A stretch of DNA of 64,000 bases from a bacterium (GTDB lineage: Bacteria; 4484-113; JAFGCY01): positions 1 to 64,000 of the forward strand of contig JADZFO010000060.1 of NCBI GenBank assembly GCA_020849855.1. The letters run 5' to 3'. This document shows positions 16,845 through 24,981 of the stretch, piece after piece; position 1 is the stretch's first letter; every line of letters begins with the position of its first letter. A program made the position numbers and the translations under genes. A model generated the notes under the pieces. It was given only the letters and a program-made list of their open reading frames with translations, did not search any database and was not told where the DNA came from.

Positions 16845-17801
16845 CTACCTGAACAGGCTGCTGATGCTCATGCCCATGTAGTTGCGGCGGATCGCCTCGG
16901 CAATCAGGCGCGCCACGCTGATATAGCGGATGCGCTCCACGTTGGTCGCGTCGCGCTGCGGGATGGTGTTGGTCACCGTCATCAGCTCCACCGGGCTCTC
17001 CAGCACGTTCTGCACCGCGTTGCCGCTGAAGATTCCGTGCGTGGCATAGGCCCGCACCGCTGTGGCGCCGCTCTCCATCAGGCGCGTGGCTCCGGCCTTG
17101 AGGCTGCCGGCAGTGTCGATCATGTCGTCAAAGAGGATGCAGCGCTTGCCCTTCACATGGCCAACGACCTCGATCACCTCGGCCACATTCGGCTCCGGCC
17201 GCCGCTTGGCGATGATGGCAATGGGCAGGTTCAGGCGGTCCGCCACATAGCTGGCGCGCTCCACACCGCCCACGTCCGGGCTGACCACCACGCAGTCACC
17301 CTGCTCGGCCCAGCCGTCGGAGAACATGTAGTCGCAAAGCTCGTTAGCGGCCGTCAGGTGGTCCACCGGGATGTTGAAGAAGCCCTGGATGGCGTTGCTG
17401 TGCAGGTCCATCGCCAGCACGCGGCTGGCGCCGGTCTGCTCGATCAGGTTGGCCACCAGCCTAGCGCTGATCGGTTCGCGGGGGGCAAGCTTCTTGTCCT
17501 GGCGCGCATAGCCGTAGTAGGGGGTGACGACGCCGATGCGGTAAGCGCTGGCCCGGTGCAGGGCGTCGATGATCAGCAGCAGCTCCATCAGGTTGTCGTT
17601 AACCGGAGCGCAGGTGGACTGCAGGATGAAGCAGTAAGCGTCGCGGACGGACTCGTCGATCTTGACCCGTACCTCGCCGTCGGAGAAGCGGCTGACCGTG
17701 CACTTGGTCAGGGGCAGGCCCAGGTTCTGGCTGACTTCTTCCCACAGGGCGGGGTTGCTGTTCCCGCCAATCAGCATCAGGGGCCGCTCGGTGCGGATCA
17801 T
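16845..17801 (-). CDS. prs: Ribose-phosphate pyrophosphokinase (PRPP synthase)
   Basis: 318 residues, standard length for class I enzymes. Makes PRPP from ribose-5-phosphate and ATP for nucleotide, His and Trp synthesis. Motifs: the ATP flap YYGYARQDKK, the metal site MDLHSNAIQGFF, VVSPDVGGVERA, and the PRPP loop CILFDDMIDTAGSL. The ATG overlaps the glmU TGA (ATGA at 17798-17801), so translation is coupled. The glmU-prs order is also that of Bacillus (gcaD-prs). Confidence 0.97.
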   Translation of the reverse strand: MIRTERPLMLIGGNSNPALWEEVSQNLGLPLTKCTVSRFSDGEVRVKIDESVRDAYCFILQSTCAPVNDNLMELLLIIDALHRASAYRIGVVTPYYGYARQDKKLAPREPISARLVANLIEQTGASRVLAMDLHSNAIQGFFNIPVDHLTAANELCDYMFSDGWAEQGDCVVVSPDVGGVERASYVADRLNLPIAIIAKRRPEPNVAEVIEVVGHVKGKRCILFDDMIDTAGSLKAGATRLMESGATAVRAYATHGIFSGNAVQNVLESPVELMTVTNTIPQRDATNVERIRYISVARLIAEAIRRNYMGMSISSLFR

Positions 17802-19414
17802 CCTTGCTTCTCCTCTTCCTTCGTCTCCGGCTCAGTCGCCGGTTCTGCATCCTGGCTCAGCAGTCCATCGGGCACATATCCGCTCTCGGCCGGGCCGCTG
17901 AGGCCCGGGTCGGAGCCCAGAGAGTTGAATCCCTCCAGGCTGTCCGCGGCCTGAGCCGCGATCTCCTCGGCCCCCGCCTCCGCGCTTATCTCCGGTCCCG
18001 GCCCGGCATCTTCGGCGCCGGACTTCTGGCGCCGGCGCAGGCGCTCCACATAACCCGTCTTGTTTTCCTGGCGCGCGCGGGCCACGGCCAGGGCTCCTGC
18101 CGGCACATCGCGGGTCACCGCGCTGGCCATCGCCACAAAGGCCCCCTCGCCGATGCTCAGCGGCGCCTGCAGGCTGGAATTGGAGCCGACGAAGACGCCG
18201 TCTCCAAGTGTAGTGTGGTGCTTGTTGACACCGTCGTAGTTGCAGAAGATGGTGCCGGCGCCGATGTTGCAGCCGCTGCCGATGGTGGCGTCGCCGACAT
18301 AGCTTAGATGCGGCAGCTTGGAGCCGCGGCCGACATTGGCCTTCTTGGTCTCAACGAAGTTGCCCACCCGCACCTCGTCGCCCAGAACGGTGCCGGGACG
18401 CAGGTTGGCATAAGGGCCGACGCGGACATGGTTGCCGATCACGGCTTCATGGGCGTGCACATGCAGCAGGTTGCAGTTCTCGCCCACGGTGCAGGCGTCG
18501 AGGTGGCAGCCCTGCTGCAGCACCGTGCCGCTGCCAACGCGGGTGCCGTGGGCCAGGTAGCACTGCGGGCCGACCAGCACGTCCTGGCCCAGCTCGATAT
18601 CAGAATGCAGGTAAGTCGTCTCAGGCAGGATGAAGCTGACGCCGGCGGCCATCCATTTCTCGCGCAGGCGGCGCTGGACCAGCTCGTCCATCTGCGAAAG
18701 CTGCAGGCGGTCGTTAAGGCCCTCGATGAGCGCGGCATCACTGATCTTGTAGGCGCCCATTGATGAAACGCGTGCCACGTCCGTGAGGTAGTACTCGCCC
18801 TTAACCGCGCTGCGGCCGATCAGCTCCGAGGCCAGGCGCAGGTGCTCGAAAACGTCGGAGCTGAAGAGGTACATGCTGGAGTTGATCTCCCGCAGCAGCT
18901 TCTTCTCCGCCGAGGCGTCCGCCTCCTCCACGATCATCGCCACCATCTCGGGGCTGTCGGGGTCGCGCAGGATGCGGCCATAGCCGTAAGGGTTCGGCAC
19001 CTCGGCGCTGATCACCACATGGTCGCAGCGTAGCTGGGCCTTGACCTTTGCCAGCTGGGACAGGTGCTCCATGGTCATCAGCGGGGCGTCGCCGGGCAGG
19101 ACGATGATGTTCTCAATGTCCGTGTGCAGCGCCGCTTCGGTCTGGGCCAGGGCATGGGCGGTGCCCAGCGGGGGGTCCTGAAGCACGAAGTCCAGGCGCT
19201 GGCCGCGGTAACCGTCCTTGTAGCGCTGCGTCAGCTCGACGCTGTGCGGGCCATAAACGATGATGACCTGCGCGGGATTGAGCTGCAGCAGGGTATCGAG
19301 CGCCCATTCCACCAGAGGCCGGCCGGCAAGTTCGTGTAGAAGCTTGCTCTTGCTGGACTTGAAACGGGTGCTGCGACCGGCAGCCAGGATCACACAGGCC
19401 AGTTGCCCATTCAT
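17798..19414 (-). CDS. glmU: Bifunctional GlmU (GlcNAc-1-P uridyltransferase/acetyltransferase)
   Basis: 538 residues from ATG 19414. The N-terminal nucleotidyltransferase carries LAAGRSTRFKSSKSKLLHELAGRPL and the UTP-site region LQDPPLGTAHAL. The C-terminal left-handed beta helix has the acetyltransferase region GTVLGDEVRVGNFVETKK, IGAGTIFCNYDGVNKHHT and GDGVFVGSNSSL. It makes UDP-GlcNAc for peptidoglycan. The normal domain ends near ARQENKTGYVERLRRRQ; about 80 further residues rich in Glu, Ala and Pro form an extra disordered tail. TATAAT (minus strand, 19424-19429) lies 9 nt before the start, with no ribosome site. The 160 nt up to the next gene hold nothing else I can identify. Confidence 0.96.
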   Translation of the reverse strand: MNGQLACVILAAGRSTRFKSSKSKLLHELAGRPLVEWALDTLLQLNPAQVIIVYGPHSVELTQRYKDGYRGQRLDFVLQDPPLGTAHALAQTEAALHTDIENIIVLPGDAPLMTMEHLSQLAKVKAQLRCDHVVISAEVPNPYGYGRILRDPDSPEMVAMIVEEADASAEKKLLREINSSMYLFSSDVFEHLRLASELIGRSAVKGEYYLTDVARVSSMGAYKISDAALIEGLNDRLQLSQMDELVQRRLREKWMAAGVSFILPETTYLHSDIELGQDVLVGPQCYLAHGTRVGSGTVLQQGCHLDACTVGENCNLLHVHAHEAVIGNHVRVGPYANLRPGTVLGDEVRVGNFVETKKANVGRGSKLPHLSYVGDATIGSGCNIGAGTIFCNYDGVNKHHTTLGDGVFVGSNSSLQAPLSIGEGAFVAMASAVTRDVPAGALAVARARQENKTGYVERLRRRQKSGAEDAGPGPEISAEAGAEEIAAQAADSLEGFNSLGSDPGLSGPAESGYVPDGLLSQDAEPATEPETKEEEKQG

Positions 19415-19423
19415 GGCAGGCGG

Positions 19424-19429
19424 ATTATA
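19424..19429 (-). promoter_or_regulatory. -10 hexamer TATAAT before glmU
   Basis: Perfect TATAAT on the minus strand ending 9 nt before the glmU ATG; implies a 5' leader of only 0-3 nt. Confidence 0.55.
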
Positions 19430-19574
19430 CATCGCCCGTAAAGAATGGCAGATTTCAGTTGTCAGTAAAAGATTGACTCGAACTCTGATGCGGCCTGTCG
19501 GATGCCTTCCGGCTGGTGACCTCAAACTGCCGCCCTCATGCGGGCCGGTGTATGAAGGAGATTGAAACTGGCTG

Positions 19575-20414
19575 CTAGATCTTGCCAGCGGTGCTTGAGT
19601 AACTGGCTCTGGGCAGCCACAACAGGGCGCTGAAGACCCCCAGCAGCACTGCGCTGAAGAGATAGGGCAGGAACATCTCCTGCATGTTATGGAAAACTTC
19701 GGGGCGCTGCAGGTTCGGGAAGGTCGGGAAGAAGCGCCAAAGCATGTTGAAGTAGAAGAGGTCGTTGATCCGGCGCCAGAACTCGGTGGTATAGCTCAGC
19801 CAGGTGAGGTAGTAGCAGAGCCACAGGTAAGCAGCCAGGGCGATTCCGCCGCACAGGCCCCAGGCCCAGCGCAGGTTATGCCGCAGGGCCAGCACCAGGT
19901 TGTTGAGCACCACTGCCATGCATACCAGCAGCAGGCCGCGCTGCAGCAGCATAAGCGGCACGGAGATGCCGGCGGCGTGGCTCAGGTCAGGGTAGCGGTG
20001 CAGGATCAGCAGCGGAAGCACCAGCGCCAGATAAAAGGGTGTCAGCACGAGAGGCGCCGAGAGCCCGCAGGCCACGAAGCTGAAGTTCTGGCCGGGATAG
20101 CGCCGGGCCCAGGCCAGGGCGGTTGCCGGCGTGGCGAGGACGAGGATCAGGGCCAGGGCGATCAGGGTGACATGCAGTACGCCGGTCAGGTGGCCCAGCA
20201 GCTCCAGAGTGTTGAAGCGCATGTACTTGTACTGCCACCAGGAGAGCTGGCCCAGCATGTACAGCCCCAGGATCAGGGCCAGCCAGAGATAGCGGTTGCC
20301 AAACTGCAGCGCCGCCAGCTTTTCTATCTGCGCAAAGAGCGACAGGCGCGCATTGCCGGCAGCCTCCGGTGAGGCGCTGGCGGGTGGATCGCTGGCGGGC
20401 TTGGACTTGGTCAT
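19575..20414 (-). CDS. Polytopic membrane protein, function unknown
   Basis: 279 residues from ATG 20414 (MTKSKPASD). The frame is open to 20471, with another ATG at 20429. A polar N-terminus is followed by six or seven hydrophobic helices (YLWLALILGLYMLGQLSWW, VTLIALALILVLATPATAL, LVLTPFYLALVLPLLIL, WAWGLCGGIALAAYLWLCYY, and a last one VLLGVFSALLWLP). A loop with NDLFYFNMLWRFFPTFPNLQ separates the last two. The layout recalls permease-like proteins, but I cannot assign a family. A TACAAT box lies 15 nt before the chosen start. Confidence 0.6.
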   Translation of the reverse strand: MTKSKPASDPPASASPEAAGNARLSLFAQIEKLAALQFGNRYLWLALILGLYMLGQLSWWQYKYMRFNTLELLGHLTGVLHVTLIALALILVLATPATALAWARRYPGQNFSFVACGLSAPLVLTPFYLALVLPLLILHRYPDLSHAAGISVPLMLLQRGLLLVCMAVVLNNLVLALRHNLRWAWGLCGGIALAAYLWLCYYLTWLSYTTEFWRRINDLFYFNMLWRFFPTFPNLQRPEVFHNMQEMFLPYLFSAVLLGVFSALLWLPRASYSSTAGKI

Positions 20415-20534
20415 CGCGCTGCTGGGCATATTGTAGTAGTACCCAAAGCGGGGAACCGAAAGACCAGCCACGGACCAGATGTCAGAGCCGGGGCTCCGGC
20501 ATGGATAGACCAGCTCAGGCTTGCAGGCGCTCTC

Positions 20535-21152
20535 CTAATCCGCCCTGTTTACCTGATTCAGTTGGCCGCCGGGGATCCTGAACAACCGCAGCCCGAGATA
20601 CCAGGTCGAGACTGCAATGAAACAGCGGTCTGCGGCCAGCTCACTTCGTGTTTCTTCATCCAGGCTGGAAAGGGGAATCTTGATCACGCCTGCTTCTGCA
20701 GTAATGCCTGTGTCCTCCGAACGCAGCAACTGCGGATCAAGTTGCAGCAAGTTCATATGTTCGAGCGCCTTGGGAGAGTCGCGGTCCTCAAAATAGAAGC
20801 CTGCCAGAACCTCATGCTCGGTTGTACGGGATTCGAATTCCTGATTGTAGGCATCATTGACAGTCTCCCTTAGTACAACCTGGGTGTTGCTGCTGGCGCC
20901 TGCTTCAATGTAAGCCGCTCCCGGTGAACGTCCCAGGAACGCGCCAGAGCAGACCAGGATTACAAAAGGCTGTGAAAGCCACCAGAGTTCTTCAGTCACT
21001 CTTGTGGGCTCAATGCAGATGCAATCGTCCTTGATGTAGAGCCTTTCCGGCAGGCGGTAGTAGCTTGTTGCTTCGGCGACGAGAGGACTGCCAGGCCAGT
21101 TGCCTATGAAAAGGCTGAGCAGCGCCGTGGCGAACAGACATCTAAATATCAT
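20535..21152 (-). CDS. Secreted protein of unknown function, coupled to gspF
   Basis: 205 residues. The N-terminus MIFRCLFATALLSLFIGNW is a signal peptide or anchor. The rest is mixed alpha/beta, with Cys 44/46 (DDCICIEP) and no family I know. Its ATG (21150-21152) lies inside the end of the gspF gene, an 11-nt overlap, so its translation is coupled to gspF. This makes a partner or substrate of a pilus/secretion-like system conceivable, but that rests only on position. Confidence 0.6.
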   Translation of the reverse strand: MIFRCLFATALLSLFIGNWPGSPLVAEATSYYRLPERLYIKDDCICIEPTRVTEELWWLSQPFVILVCSGAFLGRSPGAAYIEAGASSNTQVVLRETVNDAYNQEFESRTTEHEVLAGFYFEDRDSPKALEHMNLLQLDPQLLRSEDTGITAEAGVIKIPLSSLDEETRSELAADRCFIAVSTWYLGLRLFRIPGGQLNQVNRAD

Positions 21153-22140
21153 TGAAGCCCGTGCTCTCGAAGATCATGTTGAAGTAGCCTTTCAGGAAGT
21201 TCATGCCGATCACGCAGACGATCGCGGCCATGATCAGTACCATCACAGGTCCGGCCACCTTGGCGCTGTTCTTGATCTTGTACTCGGCGTCCTCGCGCAG
21301 GAAGTGACCGGCCTTGAGCAGCATCTCATCCAGAGCGCCTGCTGCCTCACCAGCGCCGACCAGACTGCGTACGATGTAAGGGAAGCTGGGCTGGGCCCGA
21401 ACGCACTCTTCGACCGTGCTGCCGTTGCGAACGCCGTAGTAGAGGTTCTGCACCGCGCGGTCGACCGCCGGGTGCTGCACCACCGGCATGGTGGCCTGCA
21501 GGCCCTCCAGATAGGGCACACCCGCGCGGATCAGCAGGCCGAAGGTGTTGCAGAAGCGGGCGACGGCGAGCTGCTGGATGATGCCGCCGAAGAAGGGCAG
21601 CATCATGCTGAAGTAGCGCACAAGCTGCTGGAACCAGCGGAAGCGGAAAGCCACCCACAGCAGGCCGGCGGCGATGAAGCCATAGAGGATGTTCATGGCG
21701 ATGTTGTTCTTCATGAAGCCCAGGAAGGACAGGACGAAAACCGCCCCCATCGCCGTGATGGCCACCATAGTTGGGTAGACCATGGCGCTCTTGAGTGTAC
21801 GCAGCAGGCTGGCTTCCTGCTCGAAGAACTCGGAAAGCAGCGCGAAGCTGAACTCCAGGTCCCCCGTGCTTTCGCCGGCCTGGACCACCGCCGGGATGAC
21901 GGGGTGGAAGAGCGTGCCGTACATCCGCATGCCCTGGCTGAGCGGCTGGCCTGAACGGACAAAGCCGGCCAAGCCGCGCAGGGCCTCCTGATAATGCCAG
22001 GGGCCGGCGGCGGAGCTTTGCTCCAGGGCGTCGTCTACCCGGATCCCCGCGCGCAGCAGCGTGCTGACCTCGCGGAAGGACATGGCCAGTGTCTGGGCGT
22101 TGACGCCCGGGGTAACCGCGGCAGCGAAAGCTGAAGCCAT
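21142..22140 (-). CDS. GspF/PilC-type inner-membrane secretion protein, orphan
   Basis: 332 residues. Two T2SSF domains: the first around LAMSFREVSTLLRAGIRVDDAL to LLRTLKSAMVYPTMVAITAMGAV, the second around VARFCNTFGLLIRAGVPYLEGL to IVRSLVGAGEAAGALDEMLLKAGHFL. Helices lie at FVLSFLGFM, ILYGFIAAGLLWVAF and, at the end, VMVLIMAAIVCVIGMNFL. Such proteins form the platform for type II secretion or type IV pilus assembly, driven by a GspE/PilB ATPase, but no ATPase or pilin gene lies nearby. The open frame extends far upstream antisense to mutS2; the start is set at ATG 22140 where the family sequence begins, with TATACT 6 nt upstream. Confidence 0.85.
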   Translation of the reverse strand: MASAFAAAVTPGVNAQTLAMSFREVSTLLRAGIRVDDALEQSSAAGPWHYQEALRGLAGFVRSGQPLSQGMRMYGTLFHPVIPAVVQAGESTGDLEFSFALLSEFFEQEASLLRTLKSAMVYPTMVAITAMGAVFVLSFLGFMKNNIAMNILYGFIAAGLLWVAFRFRWFQQLVRYFSMMLPFFGGIIQQLAVARFCNTFGLLIRAGVPYLEGLQATMPVVQHPAVDRAVQNLYYGVRNGSTVEECVRAQPSFPYIVRSLVGAGEAAGALDEMLLKAGHFLREDAEYKIKNSAKVAGPVMVLIMAAIVCVIGMNFLKGYFNMIFESTGFNDI

Positions 22141-22146
22141 AGGTGG

Positions 22147-22152
22147 AGTATA
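22147..22152 (-). promoter_or_regulatory. -10 hexamer TATACT before gspF
   Basis: Minus-strand TATACT, 6 nt from the gspF ATG. It shares a 60-nt gap with the divergent mutS2 promoter. Confidence 0.5.
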
Positions 22153-22186
22153 TCGGCGGGTTGCATTAGCAGGCAGCTCCCACGGG

Positions 22187-22192
22187 TAGAAT
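22187..22192 (+). promoter_or_regulatory. -10 hexamer TAGAAT before mutS2
   Basis: TAGAAT ends 8 nt before the mutS2 ATG at 22201. TTGCAT at 22161-22166 is a possible but over-spaced (20 nt) -35 element. Confidence 0.5.
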
Positions 22193-22200
22193 CTCCTGCT

Positions 22201-24822
22201 ATGCCGGCTGGGCAGGATTTCCGCACACTTGAGTTCGACCGCGTGCTGCGCGCGCTGGGCGGCTGCGCGCAGAGCGAGCTGACCCGCGCACTCATCGAGG
22301 ACATCGAGGTGGTCTTCCACCCGGCGCGCATTGATGAGAACCTCGACCAGACCGAGGAGGCCCTGCGCTTTGCCTATGAGCACCCGGCCATTGAGGCGCC
22401 GGGCTTCGCCGCCCTGGAGGATCTCAGCCCCCTGTGGCAGCGTCTGGCGGCCGGCGAGCTGGCTGACAGCGCGGCTGCCCGCAGCCTGACCAGGTATTTC
22501 AAGCTCTGCGCGGAGTTCGACCAGTACAGCCGCCATCTGGGCCTGGCCAGTTATCCGCGCCTGGCGGACCTGGCGCACCCCTGGCAGAGCGTTGAGCATC
22601 TGCGCGCCCTGACCAACCGCATCTTCAGTGAGGAGGGCGAGGTCAGGGATAACGCCTCCTCGACACTGCTGGCCATCCGGGCCAGCCTGCGCAAGTTTGA
22701 GGGCGAGGTGCGCGTACTGGTCAAGGACCTGCTCAAAGAGGTCAAGGACGGTACCGGCGACGACGCGATCGTGACGATCCGCAACCACCGCTTTGTGGTA
22801 CTTATCCCGCGGCACTACGCGGGCAGCGTCAAGGGCTCGGTGGTTGATTTCTCCGGCACCGGCCAGAGCGTTTACTACGAGCCTGCGGCCCTGGGCAAGC
22901 TGAATGTCGAGCGCCAGCACCTCTTCCTGGAGGAAGACCAGGAGGTGCGGCGCATCCTGCGCGAGTACAGCGAGCGCCTCAGCTCCGAGATTCCGGTCCT
23001 GCAGAGCAACCTCAGCATCCTGGCCCGCTTCGACTTCGTCCTGGCGCGCGGGCGCTATGCCGGCCAGCTCAAGGCGCACCGCCCGGCGATGACTCGCGAG
23101 GGCGGCTTTATCCTGCGCGGCGCGGTTCATCCGCTGCTCTGGAAGGACTTTGTCTCCGAGGACCTCAGCTTTGACGGCGAGAAGGCCCTGATCATCTCCG
23201 GCGTGAACGCCGGCGGCAAGACCGTGCTGCTTAAGCTGCTGGGCCTGTACAGCCTGATGGCGGCCATCGGTTGCTTTGTGCCGGGCGACGCCCAGCTGCC
23301 TTATCTCTCCGGCGTGTGCGCCTATATCGGCGATGAGCAGAGCACCCTGTATCACCTGAGCACCTTTACCGCGCACCTGCGCTTCATCAAGGAGCTGTGG
23401 GCGCAGATTGACGCCAACGGCCCCGGCAGCCTGCCCGTGCTGGTGCTCATCGACGAGATCGGCACAGGCACCGAACCGGGCGAGGGCGGCGCCTTCGCCT
23501 ATGGCCTGCTCAGCTCGCTGCTGGAGCAGCCCGTGCTGCTGGCGGTCACCACGCACTTCGATGTGCTCAAGACCATGGCCTATGAGTACCCGGGCAAGGT
23601 CAAGAATGTCTGCCTGCAGTTCGACCGCGAGAAGCTGAAGGCGACCTACCGCGTGTTGGACAACCAGCCCGGGCAAAGCTATGCCCTGGCAATTGCCGAG
23701 AGCTTTGGCATTGATCCGCGGATTGTGGAGCGCGCCAAGGCGGCGCTGGGCCAGGAAGAACGCAAGATGGCCAGCGTGATCGCGGAGCTGGAGCAGGCCC
23801 GCGAAGAGGCCGTGGATACCCGGGCCGCCATCCGCCAGCAGGCCGATGAACTAGCCCGCGTGCGCAGTGAGAACGATAAGCTGCTGGCTGAGCTGAAGGA
23901 GGCCAAGCACAAGTTCGCGCTGCACGCGGACAGCATGAAGGCCGACATGAAGCGCCGCATCGAGGAGATGCTGGAAGAGACCAAACGCAAGCTGAAGAAC
24001 AAGGCCAAGCGTGTGACCCGCAAGGACACGGAGTACGTCTCCGCAGCCTCCAAGACCAGCGCGATGGTGCGCCAGCAGGAAGCGCAGGCCGAGGAGGCGC
24101 TGGAGGCAATGCTGGCCGAACTGGAGATCGAGAACGACCCCCTGGCGGCGGCTCAGGCGGTGGAGGCGCTGAACATCGGCGACCGGGTGGTGCTGGAGGG
24201 CAGCCGCCTGCAGGGCGAGGTGCTGGAGTTCAACGCCGGCAAGGGCGAGGCGGTGGTCAGCGTGATGGGCAAGCGCATGAGCGTGAAGCTCAGCGCGCTG
24301 CGGCGTCTTGACCCGGCGAGCCAGAAGAAGGCCGACCCGCTGGCGGCCTTCCGCAAGGGTGCGCAAAAGGCCGAGGCCGCCCGCGAACTGCCCGAGAGCC
24401 TGCGCGCGTCGATCTTCGGCCGCAAGGCTGCGCTGGATCCGGCGGCTTCAGACGGAGCAGCCAAGCCGGCAGAGTCAAAATCGAAGCCGGAGGCGGGCAA
24501 GGCCAAGGCCCGGCCGGCCAGTGAGTCCGGCCCGGTTGTGCTGGGCATTGAGGACAGTTTCAGCCGGGGCCTGCAGGACAGCAGCAACACCCTGGACCTG
24601 CACGGCCAGCACCTGGAACAGGCCGAGCAGCTGCTCAACGAGTTCATGGACCGCGCCCTGGTCAACGGCCTGGATACAATCCGGGTCATGCACGGTGTCG
24701 GAACGGGCCGCCTGCGCAACTTTGTGCAGGACTACCTGAAACGCAACAAACACGCGGCCAACGTCCGCTTCGCACCGCTCAACGAGGGCGGGGTGGGGGT
24801 GACAATGGCTGACCTGCGCTAG
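22201..24822 (+). CDS. mutS2: Endonuclease MutS2
   Basis: 873 residues. MutS-family core and clamp (about 1-300), ATPase with P-loop GVNAGGKT at residues 334-341 (canonical GPNTGGKT, so Pro and Thr are replaced) and Walker B VLVLIDEIGTGTEPGEGGAF, long coiled coil (about 520-640), a KOW-like segment (NIGDRVVLEGSRLQGEV) and a C-terminal Smr nuclease domain (LDLHGQ at about 798, then HGVGTGRLRNFVQDYLK). MutS2 limits recombination or, in Firmicutes, splits collided ribosomes. A Lys/Ala/Pro-rich linker of about 90 residues precedes Smr. Start by leaderless TAGAAT box. Confidence 0.95.
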   Translation: MPAGQDFRTLEFDRVLRALGGCAQSELTRALIEDIEVVFHPARIDENLDQTEEALRFAYEHPAIEAPGFAALEDLSPLWQRLAAGELADSAAARSLTRYFKLCAEFDQYSRHLGLASYPRLADLAHPWQSVEHLRALTNRIFSEEGEVRDNASSTLLAIRASLRKFEGEVRVLVKDLLKEVKDGTGDDAIVTIRNHRFVVLIPRHYAGSVKGSVVDFSGTGQSVYYEPAALGKLNVERQHLFLEEDQEVRRILREYSERLSSEIPVLQSNLSILARFDFVLARGRYAGQLKAHRPAMTREGGFILRGAVHPLLWKDFVSEDLSFDGEKALIISGVNAGGKTVLLKLLGLYSLMAAIGCFVPGDAQLPYLSGVCAYIGDEQSTLYHLSTFTAHLRFIKELWAQIDANGPGSLPVLVLIDEIGTGTEPGEGGAFAYGLLSSLLEQPVLLAVTTHFDVLKTMAYEYPGKVKNVCLQFDREKLKATYRVLDNQPGQSYALAIAESFGIDPRIVERAKAALGQEERKMASVIAELEQAREEAVDTRAAIRQQADELARVRSENDKLLAELKEAKHKFALHADSMKADMKRRIEEMLEETKRKLKNKAKRVTRKDTEYVSAASKTSAMVRQQEAQAEEALEAMLAELEIENDPLAAAQAVEALNIGDRVVLEGSRLQGEVLEFNAGKGEAVVSVMGKRMSVKLSALRRLDPASQKKADPLAAFRKGAQKAEAARELPESLRASIFGRKAALDPAASDGAAKPAESKSKPEAGKAKARPASESGPVVLGIEDSFSRGLQDSSNTLDLHGQHLEQAEQLLNEFMDRALVNGLDTIRVMHGVGTGRLRNFVQDYLKRNKHAANVRFAPLNEGGVGVTMADLR

Positions 24823-24858
24823 CTGCTTTCGGCTCAGCTCCCCGGATGCGCTCCGTGC

Positions 24859-24875
24859 CCGCACGCCCCTACACA
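24859..24875 (-). repeat. Half-copy of the GTAGGGGCG repeat family
   Basis: On the minus strand it begins GTGTAGGGGCGTGCGGG, the same head as the composite palindromes at 196 and 3204. It overlaps the -35 region of the gyrB promoter. Confidence 0.35.
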
Positions 24876-24898
24876 AAAGCGGTGCCCGACGCTATAAT
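24870..24898 (+). promoter_or_regulatory. gyrB promoter, TACACA-N17-TATAAT
   Basis: -35 TACACA (24870-24875), exactly 17 nt, perfect -10 TATAAT (24893-24898). A leader of roughly 75 nt with a ribosome site follows. Confidence 0.7.
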
Positions 24899-24981
24899 CT
24901 TTCTACCTTATATATATTCCCGGCCGCAAACGTCTGTTAAGTGCTAACGACGGGCGGGATATCCACCCCTCGGAGAAACGA

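Noticed and set aside
22141..23676. The gspF frame remains open for 500 more codons antisense to mutS2, suggesting a giant N-terminal extension.
   Set aside because: GspF family similarity begins exactly at ATG 22140, with a -10 box 6 nt upstream; the extension is the complement of mutS2 coding sequence.
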